A stretch of DNA of 64,000 bases from Caldilineaceae bacterium (GCA_022823185.1 JAJDXQ010000046.1:248001-312000), one strand, 5' to 3'. Shown: positions 8,909 through 18,195, numbered from the stretch's first letter. Notes: a model not told the origin generated them from the letters alone. Made by a program: numbers and translations.

Positions 8909-9721
8909 ATGCCGGCCACCCCTACGTTAGAAGCGCAACTCCTGCATTTGAGGCTGGACGGCTGGTGCATTGTCAAAGACGTTATTCCCCGAGAGGAGGT
9001 GGCGGCTGTACGCGAAAGTGTTGCAGAGGCCACGCTCCGGCACCAGCGGCCTGATGCGCCGGCGAATATCGGACATCGGACCGGGTTGATCAACTACGAT
9101 CAGTCCTTTGCTTCTTATCTTGTAGCGCCTCACTTCATTGAACTGATCAGAGCGACGCTTGGCCAGAATGTGCGCGTTTCATTCACTTCGGCCATGATCA
9201 ATTACCCAGGCAACGCACGCGGCGGGCTTCACGCGGACTGGCCATTCAACCAGCGCAATGCAGGGCATATTCCCGCGCCCTACCCCGATGTCGTCGCCCA
9301 TCTGACGACGCTATGGATGCTTTCTCCGTTTTCGGCCGAGAATGGCGCAACCATTGTCGTGCCCGGCAGCCACAGGATGGAGACGAACCCAAGCGCAGAA
9401 GGTTGCAGCCACGACGAAGACACTCCTTATCCGACCGAAATCCAGGCTGCCGGCGAAGCGGGCAGCGTACTGGTGATGGATAGCCGTATGTGGCACGCGG
9501 CCGGCGCGAACAGGTCCGACTCGGCGCGTGTCGCGATGGCCATTCGCTTCGCGCCGTGGTGGCTGAATCTTAACGGACTGAGGCCTGGCTCCGGCGAGCG
9601 GGCAAGGCAGATGGCGGCGACCGGACTTACAGAGAATGAGGTCGAAGCGGTAAAGAAGGATGTGTACGCGCGTTTGGCGTCGGCAGTCCAACCCCTCTTC
9701 GAACACTGGGTGGAGCACTAA
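8909..9721 (+). CDS. Phytanoyl-CoA dioxygenase (PhyH) family protein
   Basis: A 270-residue Fe(II)/2-oxoglutarate oxygenase. H108 and D110 in GLHADWPF and H196 in MWHAAGANRS form the metal triad, and R207 in SARVAMAIRF is the likely 2-oxoglutarate ligand. ATG at 8909 follows GAGGAAA. The gene is first of a tight three-gene operon: the M20 gene begins at the very next base after its stop, and a 2-hydroxyacid dehydrogenase follows two bases after that. This context suggests stepwise breakdown of a modified amino acid or amide: hydroxylation, hydrolysis, then oxidation of the hydroxy acid. The pathway is inference. Confidence 0.88.
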   Translation: MPATPTLEAQLLHLRLDGWCIVKDVIPREEVAAVRESVAEATLRHQRPDAPANIGHRTGLINYDQSFASYLVAPHFIELIRATLGQNVRVSFTSAMINYPGNARGGLHADWPFNQRNAGHIPAPYPDVVAHLTTLWMLSPFSAENGATIVVPGSHRMETNPSAEGCSHDEDTPYPTEIQAAGEAGSVLVMDSRMWHAAGANRSDSARVAMAIRFAPWWLNLNGLRPGSGERARQMAATGLTENEVEAVKKDVYARLASAVQPLFEHWVEH

Positions 9722-10894
9722 ATGGACCCCGGACTTCTCGCGACAACCCTTGCCGGGCAGGTTGAGCCGGAGCGAATTAAGCAGCTCACGCTGGATATGG
9801 TGCGCATTCCGAGCCCGCCCGGGGAGGAGCGCGCCGTTTCGGAGTTTTATGCGTGTGCTTTGCGAGAGGCAGGACTGGAAGTGGAGATGGACGATGAGTT
9901 TCCCGATAGCCCAAGCGTCGTTGCATGGTTGCGGGGCTGCGGACAGGGCCCTACGCTTCAGTTGGACGGTCATACGGATACGGTCGACCTGCCGGGGCCG
10001 GAGCCGCGCTTTGAGCGTGGATATATCCACGGGCGGGGATCGGAGGATATGAAGGCATCGCTGGCCGCGATGGCAGAGGCTGCACGGGTCATCCGGGGGG
10101 CGGGAGTCCAGCTTGGCGGTGACCTGCTTCTGACTGCGCACGGCCGCCACGAGAGCGCGACAAATGAGACGTTGATATCGCTGATCGAAAAGGGCGTCCA
10201 TGGGGACGCGGTGATCGTAACTGAGCTGGGCGGCAAGGACCTGCCGATTACTGGCATGGGCCTTGCATTTTGGGAGCTGAGAATTGCGGGGGACGACGAA
10301 GGCATTCACGAGACGGTGGCCGAGGCGGGAGCTCCCCACGCGGTGATGGCAGGGCACAGGGCGGTGCAGCTGCTGCAGGAGAAGGCGGTTGAACTCGACG
10401 ATATACGGCATCCTTATCTGGGCGCGGAATCCATTTTCATTGGCAGGTTTCAGGGCGGCGACTATTTTAACCGGATGCCGGCCGGTTGTGTCATTGCGGG
10501 GACGCGCCGGTTTGGTCCTGGTTGCAGCTTGGAAGAGATTCGCGGGGAGTTTGAGGGGATGGCGGCCCGGGTGCAGGGGGAGAGCGGCGCAGAAGTCGAG
10601 GTCTGGCTGGATGGGATCGAGGGATACAGGGTCGACGAAAAGGAGCGCCTGGCAAAGGTGTTGCGGCGCGGCCATCAGCAAGTTACCGGCGCCGAGCTGC
10701 CCCTGGCCGGGACCCGAGCTGCGGCTAATGTTCCCCACTTTGTGCATTTGGCGCATGTCCCTGCGCTTTACTATGGCGCGAGCTATCTGACTGCACATTC
10801 GGACCATGAGCGGGTCGAGCTGGCACAGGTCGTGCGCGCTACGAAGGTATACATTCATGCCACTCTCGCCTATCTTGGCATCGCGGAGTATTAG
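9722..10894 (+). CDS. M20 family metallo-hydrolase (ArgE/DapE-like)
   Basis: A 390-residue M20 metallopeptidase-family enzyme, which hydrolyses amide bonds of N-acyl amino acids or short peptides with a two-zinc centre. Visible ligands are H84 and D86 (DGHTDTVD), D109 (GRGSEDMKAS), a region TAHGRHES around 138-145, and a late His in AHSDHERVELAQV. The usual EE pair is here HE (H143-E144), seen in some M20 subfamilies, so the general base may differ. Start ATG at 9722 abuts the PhyH stop without a gap. Substrate unknown; the neighbouring dehydrogenase suggests an acyl-amide or carbamoyl compound. Confidence 0.85.
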   Translation: MDPGLLATTLAGQVEPERIKQLTLDMVRIPSPPGEERAVSEFYACALREAGLEVEMDDEFPDSPSVVAWLRGCGQGPTLQLDGHTDTVDLPGPEPRFERGYIHGRGSEDMKASLAAMAEAARVIRGAGVQLGGDLLLTAHGRHESATNETLISLIEKGVHGDAVIVTELGGKDLPITGMGLAFWELRIAGDDEGIHETVAEAGAPHAVMAGHRAVQLLQEKAVELDDIRHPYLGAESIFIGRFQGGDYFNRMPAGCVIAGTRRFGPGCSLEEIRGEFEGMAARVQGESGAEVEVWLDGIEGYRVDEKERLAKVLRRGHQQVTGAELPLAGTRAAANVPHFVHLAHVPALYYGASYLTAHSDHERVELAQVVRATKVYIHATLAYLGIAEY

Positions 10895-10896
10895 AA

Positions 10897-11892
10897 ATGA
10901 TTGAGTCCCGAACAGTCGTTGTCACAGCCAACATTTTTCCCGGCCTGGAGACGGAGAAGGAGGTCCTGGCGCCGTACAACGTCGAGCTCGTCAAGCGCCC
11001 GTGTCAGACTCAAGAACAGCTGGCCGAGGCGGGTAAGGACGCGGTTGCCCTGCTCGTGGGCAACGTGCATATCAATGCCGAGGTGATTTCGCATTTTCCT
11101 CATTGCCTGGCAATCGTTAAACCGTCAGTCGGTGTGGACAACATCGACATTGACGCGGCAACGGCGGCGGGCGTGTGTGTTGCCAACGTGCCGGATTACG
11201 GCACTGACGAGGTGGCAACGCACGCGATGGCGTTGCTGTTGAACGCGATCCGCTATGTCGACGCCGAGGCGACGGCCGTGCGAGGCGGCCGCTGGCAGCC
11301 CAAGCCGCCATACCCGATCCAGCGCAGTGCGGGGCGCACGCTGGGCATCATCGGATTCGGGCGCATCGGCCAATCTGTCGCGCGGAAGGCGTCCGGTTTT
11401 GACTGGCGTTTGCTGGCCTGGGACCCCTACCTGGGTGATGAGGAGATACGACAGGGAGGCGCCGAACCGGCAGAGTTCGAAACGCTGCTGGGGCAGTCGG
11501 ACTTTGTCACATTGCACTTGCCGTTGACGGAAGAGACACAGGGGATGATCGACGCGAGCGCGCTGGCGCAGATGAAGCCGAGCGCCTTTCTGGTGAATAC
11601 GGCCCGCGGGGGCGTTGTCGACTCCGCTGCGCTGCTGAAGGCGGTCGAGTCGGGTCAGATCGCGGGGGCGGCTGTAGACGTGGTTGACGAGGAGCCGCCG
11701 CCGCCGGATCATCCGCTCTACCGCACGGACCGCATCCTGGTGACGGCGCACGTGGCGTGGTACTCGGAGCAGGCTTTCCGCGACGTGCGTGTGAAGGCGG
11801 TGGAGGAGGTGGCGCGCGTGCTGGGGGGTCAGTTGCCGCTGAACCTGCTCAATCCGGAAGTAAAGCCTCGCTTCAAGGCGCGCAGCGCATAG
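10897..11892 (+). CDS. D-isomer-specific 2-hydroxyacid dehydrogenase
   Basis: A 331-residue NAD(P)-dependent dehydrogenase of the SerA/glyoxylate reductase family. The Rossmann glycine motif is IGFGRIG (152-158); catalytic residues R237 (NTARGG), E265/E266 (DVVDEEPP) and H285 (VTAHVAW) are all present. It oxidises or reduces a 2-hydroxy acid/2-oxo acid pair. It starts two bases past the M20 stop, so it is co-transcribed with the PhyH and M20 genes. No ACT domain follows, so it is not a regulated SerA; a catabolic hydroxyacid dehydrogenase is more likely. Confidence 0.9.
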   Translation: MIESRTVVVTANIFPGLETEKEVLAPYNVELVKRPCQTQEQLAEAGKDAVALLVGNVHINAEVISHFPHCLAIVKPSVGVDNIDIDAATAAGVCVANVPDYGTDEVATHAMALLLNAIRYVDAEATAVRGGRWQPKPPYPIQRSAGRTLGIIGFGRIGQSVARKASGFDWRLLAWDPYLGDEEIRQGGAEPAEFETLLGQSDFVTLHLPLTEETQGMIDASALAQMKPSAFLVNTARGGVVDSAALLKAVESGQIAGAAVDVVDEEPPPPDHPLYRTDRILVTAHVAWYSEQAFRDVRVKAVEEVARVLGGQLPLNLLNPEVKPRFKARSA

Positions 11893-12206
11893 CGGACAAC
11901 TGCTCTGGAACTGGTTCGAATGGAGGCAGTTCAGAACGGGAGGGAGATGATTCAAGATAGTGCGGGGCACTGTCTTTGACTATGCGAATTTATCCTTCGT
12001 GTTGACTCGTGTTCCTGTAGGAGACAACCGTTTTGAATTCGGTCTTTTTTGTTCTGATGAACTGTGTTAAGTTACCCCAGTGCCGGTCTGGAGAAAGACC
12101 TGCGCAGGAATGCAGTTGTACGATGAAGAGCAGCTGTTCCCCATCTTAGATCGAATCGTTTTCGCCGCCCACTTCCCCAGCAAAAACACGGCCAGGAGCT
12201 GCAGGC
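11893..12206. other. Intergenic region, 314 bases
   Basis: Separates the PhyH-M20-dehydrogenase operon from the DUF3830 operon. Isolated -35-like hexamers occur (TTGACT 12002-12007; TTGAAT 12033-12038), each without a convincing -10. A T-run at 12045-12050 is not preceded by a stable stem. No coding frame with a ribosome binding site was found. Confidence 0.35.
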
Positions 12207-12695
12207 ATGGCACGCAAAATCGAGATTTCATTCACCAAGCGGAACGTCCGGGGGGTTGCGACCTTACTTGACGAGGAGGCGCCACTCACGTGCGACGCGG
12301 TTTGGAACGCGCTGCCGTTGGAGGGCGACGCATACCATGCCCGCTGGGCAGGGAGGGAAGTATACACGCTCGTGCCGCCCCTTTGCAGTGATCCTGGCAA
12401 GGAGAACGCCACCATCATGCCGATTGCTGGTGACCTCCTTTACTTCGAAGTAGAGGCGGCATCGATCGACATCCCGCCTGAGAGGCGCACAGGACAGCCG
12501 TTTATCGACATTGCGTTGTTCTACGGGCGTAATAATTTTCTGCTGGGTCCCGAGGGGTACATGCCCGGAAACCTCTTTGCGACAGTTACCGAGAACCTTG
12601 AAGGCCTGGCCGCTGCGTGCGAGAGCATATGGAGCGAAGGCTTTGCAGGTGAACGCATGATAATTCGGCGCCTCGATGACGGCGGTGACCAGTAG
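12207..12695 (+). CDS. DUF3830 family protein, copy 1
   Basis: A 162-residue protein of the DUF3830 family, a cyclophilin-like small beta-barrel of unknown function. Family hallmarks are the N-terminal KIEISFTKRNV, DAVWNALPLEG (residues 31-41) and the C-terminal GHMPGNLFATI-like segment (here YMPGNLFATVTENL). ATG at 12207 is preceded by AGGAG. The paralogue at 21750-22235 shares these motifs. DUF3830 genes are usually found beside racemase/isomerase and amidohydrolase genes of small-acid catabolism, and this copy is followed by an aminotransferase and a racemase-family gene. The biochemical role is not known. Confidence 0.85.
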   Translation: MARKIEISFTKRNVRGVATLLDEEAPLTCDAVWNALPLEGDAYHARWAGREVYTLVPPLCSDPGKENATIMPIAGDLLYFEVEAASIDIPPERRTGQPFIDIALFYGRNNFLLGPEGYMPGNLFATVTENLEGLAAACESIWSEGFAGERMIIRRLDDGGDQ

Positions 12696-12778
12696 GCGCC
12701 TGGAAGACAACGTTTTCAGTCTCTCGATACGAACGGCCGCCGGTCAACTCCAGCCCGTTGCCGCACAGGAGGTTCAGG

Positions 12779-14179
12779 ATGGAATCCTATTCGTCGAACT
12801 CACAATTGCAGGCCCTGGAAGATGGAACGGCCCTGCCGTCAATTGTAACGCCGCCGCCCGGTCCGCAGTCGCGCGAGTTGACTGAGCGTCTTGGCAAAGT
12901 GGAGCCGCCGACGAGCTCGGTGATCCCGCGCGGGCAGACGCCGGTTTTCTGGGAGCGCACGCGGGGGGCCAATATCGTTGACGCCGACGAAAACGTATAT
13001 GTCGATCTTACGGCCGGCTTTTGCGTGGCGACTGCCGGTCACAGCAACCCGCGCATCGTACAGGCGATTGCGAAGCAGTCGGAAACGATGATGCACAGCC
13101 AGGGCGGGGTGAATCCGAACCGCAACCGGGTCGAGCTGGCGGAGAAGCTTTCCAACCGGGCGCCTGGCGATCTGTCGGTTTCCCACATTGCCAACACGGG
13201 CGCCGAAGCGGTTGAGACGGCGCTTAAGACGGCGCGCATCTTTACAGGCAAGCATAAGATCATCGCTTTTCAGGGCGGGTTTCATGGCAAGACGACGGGC
13301 GCGCTGTCCGTCTCTTCGCAGAACTATTACCGGGCTCCGTTCCAGAATATGCTGGCGGATACGACGCACGTGCCATACGCGTATCCCTATCGCTGTCCGA
13401 CGCATTCGGAGGAGGATGACTGTTTCTTCTGTGACGGCGGGTACCTGGAGCATGTGCTGACGATGCCGGACTCGGGCGTTGCGGACGTGGCCGCCATTAT
13501 TATGGAGCCTATCCAGGGGCACGGCGGCTGGATCGTACCGCCGAAAAAGTTTGTGCAGACGGTGCGGCGCCTATGTGACGAGCACGGGATCCTGCTGATC
13601 GCCGACGAGATCATTACCGGATTTGGGCGCACCGGCAACTGGTTCGGCATGGATGAATACGAAGTTGTGCCGGATATCATGGTGGTGGGCAAGGGTCTGG
13701 CGAGCGGTTTCCCCATCTCGGCCACGATCATGTCCGAGGAGGTCGCGGACGCGTGGGGGCCGATGATGCACACGAGCACTTTTTTGGGCAACCCGGTTGG
13801 TTGCGCGGCTGCGCTGGCTTCGCTGGCGGAGATCGAGGAGAAGAACCTGGTGGAGCGCGGCGCGGAACTGGGGGATTACTTCATTTCGCGGTTGCTGGAG
13901 CTGCAGCAGGAGCACCATCTGATCGGCGAAGTGCGCGGCGTGGGCATGATGGTGGGTGTCGAGTTCGTTAAGGACCGGGAGACGCGTGAACCGGCGACGG
14001 AAGAGGGCGCGCGGGTGGTCGACGGTCTCCTGCAGCGGGGTATCATCGCCACGAATTACGGCGGCTCCTACCACAACGTGCTAAAGATGTCGCCGCCGCT
14101 GGTGATTACGCAGGAGCAGCTCGACTGCGCGATCGAGGCGCTTAACGAGAGCCTCTCGACGGTGGAAGCTGCACTGTAG
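12779..14179 (+). CDS. Class III (omega) aminotransferase, PLP-dependent
   Basis: A 466-residue class III aminotransferase of the 4-aminobutyrate/omega-amino-acid group. The PLP lysine is K305 in VVGKGLASGF; the cofactor Asp lies in LLIADEIITGFGRTG (272-286), and the substrate arginine region follows normal family spacing. The start is the ATG at 12779, six bases after an AGGAGG; a longer frame to 12758 lacks such a site. It moves an amino group from an omega- or beta-amino acid to a 2-oxo acid. Placed between DUF3830 and a racemase/isomerase-family gene, it probably feeds a semialdehyde or oxo acid into the local pathway. Confidence 0.92.
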   Translation: MESYSSNSQLQALEDGTALPSIVTPPPGPQSRELTERLGKVEPPTSSVIPRGQTPVFWERTRGANIVDADENVYVDLTAGFCVATAGHSNPRIVQAIAKQSETMMHSQGGVNPNRNRVELAEKLSNRAPGDLSVSHIANTGAEAVETALKTARIFTGKHKIIAFQGGFHGKTTGALSVSSQNYYRAPFQNMLADTTHVPYAYPYRCPTHSEEDDCFFCDGGYLEHVLTMPDSGVADVAAIIMEPIQGHGGWIVPPKKFVQTVRRLCDEHGILLIADEIITGFGRTGNWFGMDEYEVVPDIMVVGKGLASGFPISATIMSEEVADAWGPMMHTSTFLGNPVGCAAALASLAEIEEKNLVERGAELGDYFISRLLELQQEHHLIGEVRGVGMMVGVEFVKDRETREPATEEGARVVDGLLQRGIIATNYGGSYHNVLKMSPPLVITQEQLDCAIEALNESLSTVEAAL

Positions 14180-14239
14180 GCGGTCTGCGGTCGGCTGGTT
14201 GGAGCAAATAGAGTCTGCAGTACGCACCCGGAGTTTGGC

Positions 14240-14977
14240 ATGCTTCGCATCGGCATTCTCTATCCGCTGCACTCGGCTGAGGACGATTACCCCTTCATGG
14301 GGTCGAGGCTGGAGCCGCCGGTGGAGGTCGCGGTCGTCCACACGGATGCGGTCGACCTGCATACGGTAGAGGATTGCCGGCGCACGGGCGATTGGGACCA
14401 TTTGAAGCCCGGCGCAAGGGAGCTGCGGACGCTCGGTGTTGATGTGTGCATGTGGGCGTGTACGAGCGGCAGCTTTGTCTACGGGCTGGCCGGGGCCGGG
14501 GAGCAGGCGCGTCAACTCGGCAGCTTTCTGGGGGTCCCTGCCTCCAGCACTTCACTTGCCTTTGCTAAAGCGATAAAGACCCTGGGAATCACGCGGGTAG
14601 CGGTTGCCGCCACCTATCCGGAGGAGCTGGCAGCCGCTTTTGTCGACTTCCTCGGCCAGGGCGGAATCCAGGTCGTCGGCCTGGCTAGCCTTGAGATCTG
14701 GACCGCGGTCGAAGTTGGCGCTGTCGGGCCCGAGCAGGTGATCGAATTCGTGCGGGCCAACAACCATCCCGATGCTGAAGCCATTTTGGTTCCTGATACC
14801 GCTCTGCATACGACCGGTTTTCTGCCTGCGCTGGATGAAGCGGCGGGCAAGCCGGTTCTGACAGCCAACCAGGTAACGATGTGGCAGGCGCTGCGGCTGG
14901 GGGGACGAATCCCAGGGCAGGGAGGTTTCGGCCAACTGTTTGCGTTTGCCGAGGAGCCGGTAAGGGAGCGAGAGTGA
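14240..14977 (+). CDS. Asp/Glu racemase superfamily (maleate isomerase/AMDase-like) protein
   Basis: A 245-residue protein of the maleate cis-trans isomerase/arylmalonate decarboxylase branch. The first catalytic cysteine is C74 in WACTSGSFVYG. The second position, normally CT in this superfamily, reads PDTALHTTG (D186-T187), so the second cysteine is missing. A one-cysteine enzyme could act as a decarboxylase or isomerase instead of a racemase. The next gene overlaps its stop by four bases (GTGA). The relative at 20956-21717 keeps both cysteines, so the two copies have probably diverged in reaction. Confidence 0.8.
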   Translation: MLRIGILYPLHSAEDDYPFMGSRLEPPVEVAVVHTDAVDLHTVEDCRRTGDWDHLKPGARELRTLGVDVCMWACTSGSFVYGLAGAGEQARQLGSFLGVPASSTSLAFAKAIKTLGITRVAVAATYPEELAAAFVDFLGQGGIQVVGLASLEIWTAVEVGAVGPEQVIEFVRANNHPDAEAILVPDTALHTTGFLPALDEAAGKPVLTANQVTMWQALRLGGRIPGQGGFGQLFAFAEEPVRERE

Positions 14978-16041
14978 AGGGCCACTTCCGAGAGTACGGT
15001 GAACGCGACCTGCCAGCCCTGGGCGGCCTTTTCGCCCGAGCCGATTCGCATGACGGCGCGGCGCGCGCGCTGGCGCCCGAGGCGGCAGACGATCTGCCGC
15101 TTTTTGCGTTTGCGCCGCGATACCCTCTCGGACTCGAGCGCGGACTGACGCGCGAGGAGGTGCGAAGCCGACTCGGCAGCCGCCTTGAAGAGGTCGGGCG
15201 GCTGGTCCTTGTCGCTGCGGAGGGAGCCGCCGCCGATGCCTGCGTGACTGTCTACCCGGCGGGCTCCGAAGCGTCGTGGATGCTCGACTGGGTGGTGGAC
15301 CCTGAAAGTCGAGAGGCGATGGCAATCGAAGGGACAGTACAAGCGGGCGTAGACCGCATCCGACACCTGGTGTCGAAGGGGAGGCGTAGAGTAGTCGATG
15401 GCGGCGCCGCGTCGGGGACCGGTGGCACTCCCGCAGTATGCTGTGTAGAGGCGCGGGGCTTGCGTGAGGACGTGGAAATCGAGGCTGGGCTGGGCAGAGC
15501 CGGTTTCAAGGGGGACCGGACTTTCGTGATCATGGCCTGCGAGCTGGAAAAGGCGCATAGGGCGTTGGGGGCGCAGAAGGGCGTTCCTGAGGGAATAAGG
15601 CTGCGGAATTACCGGTCGGAGGATGCGCCAGCGTGGATTGCGGCTTTCAACGCTTCGTTTTCGGATCATTGGGGCGGGTTTTCCTATTCGGACGAGAGCT
15701 GGGCCCGACACGCGACCTCGCCCCGGTTCCGGAAGGAGATCAGCGTTGTGGCCGAGACGGAAGGTACTTTCGCCGGCATTTGCCATTGCGCGCCCAGTCT
15801 GAATCCCAGGGAGAAGGGGCTCGCTCATCTCCACATTCTTGGCGTCAAGCCTGAGTTCAGACGCCGAGGTCTGGGAACATGTCTGATGCTGGAGGCATTG
15901 GGCAGGCTGCGGGATTACGGGTTCGAGCGTGTCGAACTGGATATGGACAGTCTGAATGCCAGGGCGCTGCCGCTATACGAGCAACTGGGCTTCAGCGAGC
16001 AGGAGGCGATCACAATTTATCGGAGACAGATTGCCGTGTAA
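14974..16041 (+). CDS. Tandem GNAT acetyltransferase
   Basis: A 355-residue protein with a clear C-terminal GNAT domain: GIRLRNYRSEDAPAW opens it near residue 205, and LHILGVKPEFRRRGLG carries the acetyl-CoA pyrophosphate-binding R/Q-x-x-G-x-G/A motif. The N-terminal half (REYGERDLPALGGLF ... LGRAGFKGDRTFVIM) looks like a second, degenerate GNAT domain, as in MshD-type tandem enzymes. The GTG start at 14974 overlaps the previous stop, so the frame upstream of it is not used. It probably N-acetylates an amine made or used in this cluster; acceptor unknown. Confidence 0.8.
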   Translation: MKGHFREYGERDLPALGGLFARADSHDGAARALAPEAADDLPLFAFAPRYPLGLERGLTREEVRSRLGSRLEEVGRLVLVAAEGAAADACVTVYPAGSEASWMLDWVVDPESREAMAIEGTVQAGVDRIRHLVSKGRRRVVDGGAASGTGGTPAVCCVEARGLREDVEIEAGLGRAGFKGDRTFVIMACELEKAHRALGAQKGVPEGIRLRNYRSEDAPAWIAAFNASFSDHWGGFSYSDESWARHATSPRFRKEISVVAETEGTFAGICHCAPSLNPREKGLAHLHILGVKPEFRRRGLGTCLMLEALGRLRDYGFERVELDMDSLNARALPLYEQLGFSEQEAITIYRRQIAV

Positions 16042-16704
16042 CGTGCTGCTGGACACGCGGGGGGAGCGCCTTCTCAGTAAAAGCGTAGCTGCCAGGCCAT
16101 CACCGGTGTGCGCTCATAGTATGAGAAACGGCAGTGAATAGTGGCCAGTTTCCTTTAGCCTTTTGTAGAAGACCGCTTAGAATTCAACAAGAACTGGAAG
16201 CTTGCCGGCCTTTCGGGAATGCTTCGCGCTTGAGGTTTGAAGTTAACAAAACTGACCGATCCGCGAAGTCACGCGAAGAGACGCTAAGAACACCAAAGGC
16301 GTAACTGGTTTTCTTTGTTTGACAGCGCGGCCTTGCGCGGCTTGGTCAGATTTCGGTCCCCGAAAATTGCTGTTCAGACGAACGTCAACGAAGCCTTGTG
16401 ACTAGCGGCTCTAGACAGCTGGTGGGGCGCAGACTTTGCTGGCTAGAAATATTGCCGGGGAAGAGTACACATGGTGGCTAGCCAAGGGGGGCGTTGCGGG
16501 GGGAGTCCCCCCGCACAAGGGAGGGCCGAAGGCCCGACCGTTTAACTGCAGTGGTTAGTGGTCAGTGGTTAGTGGTCAGTGGTGGCGTCGATTGAATGGG
16601 GAGAGGAGTGGTGAGGAGAGAGGGAACTTGGCTCGCCTCGTTTGGCGTCGCGAACTGACTGGGGCTGAGTAGCCGCGAAAAGGCAATGGTGCGGAGAGAT
16701 AGGA
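16042..16704. other. Intergenic region, 663 bases, with repeat copy A
   Basis: No coding frame with a ribosome binding site and recognisable product was found. The right half carries repeat copy A (16484-16582). The part before it is plain: a short direct echo CGCGAAG (16264 and 16275) and poly-purine text. GGAGAGATAGGA just before 16705 is the ribosome binding site of the next gene. Confidence 0.5.
16484..16582. repeat. Multi-hairpin intergenic repeat, copy A (partial)
   Basis: Contains two perfect hairpins: GCGGGGGG (16496-16503) with CCCCCCGC (16507-16514), 3-base loop; and GGGCC GAA GGCCC (16523-16535). These are followed by a short tandem run of AGTGGT/CAGTGG units (16549-16582). The same block, with the same order of hairpins, recurs at 20484-20735 and in part at 42069-42270. 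Lacks the leading GGGCAGGC hairpin of the other copies. Confidence 0.8.
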
Positions 16705-17760
16705 ATGGCCGATTACAGGGCGGGGATCGTCGGTTGCGGCCACATTGCCCGCGCTCACGCCGGTGGCTACCGGGCCACGGATGGCGTAAACTTGGTGGCG
16801 GCGGCTGACATTGTACCGGAGGCGTTGGAGGCTTTCGGGGAAGAGTGGGGCGTAGAGAGGAGATACGCCAACTACGAAGAGATGCTTGCCCGGGAGAAGC
16901 TGGACATCATCAGCGTCTGCACGCGCAACCATCAGCACGTTGAACCGACACTGGCCGGAGCGGAGGCGGGCGTGCGCGCGATTTTCTGCGAAAAGCCGAT
17001 GGCGATGAACCTGGGCGAGGCCGACAGAATGGTTGGGGCCTGTGAGCGGGCAGGTGTCAGGTTGACTGTGGACCACACGATGCGGTTCGAGGCGAATTAC
17101 GTGTATATCAAGGAGCAGATCGAGCAAGGCGCGATCGGGGCGCTTCTCAGTGTAGAGGTGCTGGCTATCGGCGATCTGGGCGAGTTGACGCACAACGCCA
17201 CGCACAGCTTTGACACGCTTTGCATGTTCGGCGGCGAACCTGAGTGGATGTTCGCTCATCTGGAGCGCGATGTCGAGCGCAACCAGGCGAGAGAGGACCT
17301 GTTTGCCGTGGTGGGCTTTGCGAGCGGCGTGCGGGGCAAGCTGACTTACGGCGGCTATACGAATTACCGGTATGAAGGCTTTGTCTGGGAGGGAACGGAG
17401 GGACGAATCGAGGCGAGGACCCGTAGCGGCTGGCTGCCAGAGGTACGTTACTGGACACACGATCAGCCCGGTGAAGCCGGCTTTCGCGATGGTGCACCAG
17501 TTCCGAAGCGGGAAAATGACCCGTGGGAGGCCGCGATAGGCGAGGTTGTGGCGGGCCTTGATGAGAACCGCGAAACGATCTCCGACGGACGTGCGGGCCG
17601 GCTGGCGTTATCAATGACGATGGCGGCGTATGAGTCGCGGCGGCAGGGGGGCGCACGGATTCAATTTCCTTTTGACGTACAGGAGTCGCCCCTGGACATG
17701 ATGCTGGACAGTGGGGAATTGCCCAGGATCTGGGGACGCGGCATCAAGGCATGGACCTAG
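16705..17760 (+). CDS. Gfo/Idh/MocA family oxidoreductase
   Basis: A 351-residue NAD(P)-dependent dehydrogenase. The Rossmann motif GIVGCGHIARAH occupies residues 8-19, and the catalytic lysine is in FCEKPMAM near residue 98. The C-terminal alpha/beta domain would bind a sugar, inositol or related polyol. ATG at 16705 follows AGGA. A VOC-family gene starts 15 bases downstream and FAH and PmoA-like genes follow, a set often found together in degradation of sugar-derived or aromatic-like compounds. PmoA-family genes are known to neighbour Gfo/Idh genes in many bacteria. Confidence 0.9.
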   Translation: MADYRAGIVGCGHIARAHAGGYRATDGVNLVAAADIVPEALEAFGEEWGVERRYANYEEMLAREKLDIISVCTRNHQHVEPTLAGAEAGVRAIFCEKPMAMNLGEADRMVGACERAGVRLTVDHTMRFEANYVYIKEQIEQGAIGALLSVEVLAIGDLGELTHNATHSFDTLCMFGGEPEWMFAHLERDVERNQAREDLFAVVGFASGVRGKLTYGGYTNYRYEGFVWEGTEGRIEARTRSGWLPEVRYWTHDQPGEAGFRDGAPVPKRENDPWEAAIGEVVAGLDENRETISDGRAGRLALSMTMAAYESRRQGGARIQFPFDVQESPLDMMLDSGELPRIWGRGIKAWT

Positions 17761-17775
17761 GAAAGGAGAAAGGAA

Positions 17776-18195
17776 GTGGCTCTTCTACGCCATGTGGCGC
17801 TGAGAACAAAGGACCTGGAACGGTCGCGGGCGTTTTACGAGAATATTCTGGGGCTCAAGTTTTTGCGCTACGTGTATGATGAGAACTATCCGCCGGGGTG
17901 CTATCTTTCGGACGGCTCTGTGAATATGACGCTCATCCAATACGTGGGTGAGGAGAGGCCGGCCATTGCACATGAAGGCGAATACATTCACCTGGGTTTC
18001 ATCGTCGACAATCTGGAGGAAACCTATCACCTTTTGCGCGCCGAGGGGGCGGAGATTCTGGTCGAGGATGTGAAGGTGGAGAAGGAGTTCAACTATGACC
18101 ATGTGCCGGAAGGGTCGCTGAAGACGACGGACCCGGACGGCAACATCCTCGACATCACGGAACGCAAAGATGAGTGGGACGGCGTGCAGATTTAG
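17776..18195 (+). CDS. VOC (glyoxalase I-like) family protein
   Basis: A 139-residue vicinal-oxygen-chelate protein made of two beta-alpha-beta-beta-beta repeats. The first repeat begins LLRHVALRTKDLERSRAFY, with H8 a probable metal ligand; the second has HLGFIVDNLEETY and ends TDPDGNILDITE, typical of lactoylglutathione-lyase-like members. The start is a GTG with GGAGAAAGGAA upstream, 15 bases after the dehydrogenase stop. VOC enzymes use a divalent metal for isomerisation, dioxygenation or epimerisation. Its reaction is unknown; co-transcription with the dehydrogenase is likely. Confidence 0.85.
   Translation: MALLRHVALRTKDLERSRAFYENILGLKFLRYVYDENYPPGCYLSDGSVNMTLIQYVGEERPAIAHEGEYIHLGFIVDNLEETYHLLRAEGAEILVEDVKVEKEFNYDHVPEGSLKTTDPDGNILDITERKDEWDGVQI

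Noticed and set aside
9311..10858. 515-codon minus-strand frame.
   Set aside because: Antisense of the PhyH and M20 genes, arginine/histidine-rich and with no family match.
12040..12075. T-rich stretch as a terminator after the dehydrogenase gene.
   Set aside because: TTTTTT is present but no stable GC stem precedes it.
16549..16582. AGTGGT/CAGTGG tandem run as a possible CRISPR remnant.
   Set aside because: Units of six to twelve bases directly abutting without spacers; it is the tail of the intergenic repeat.
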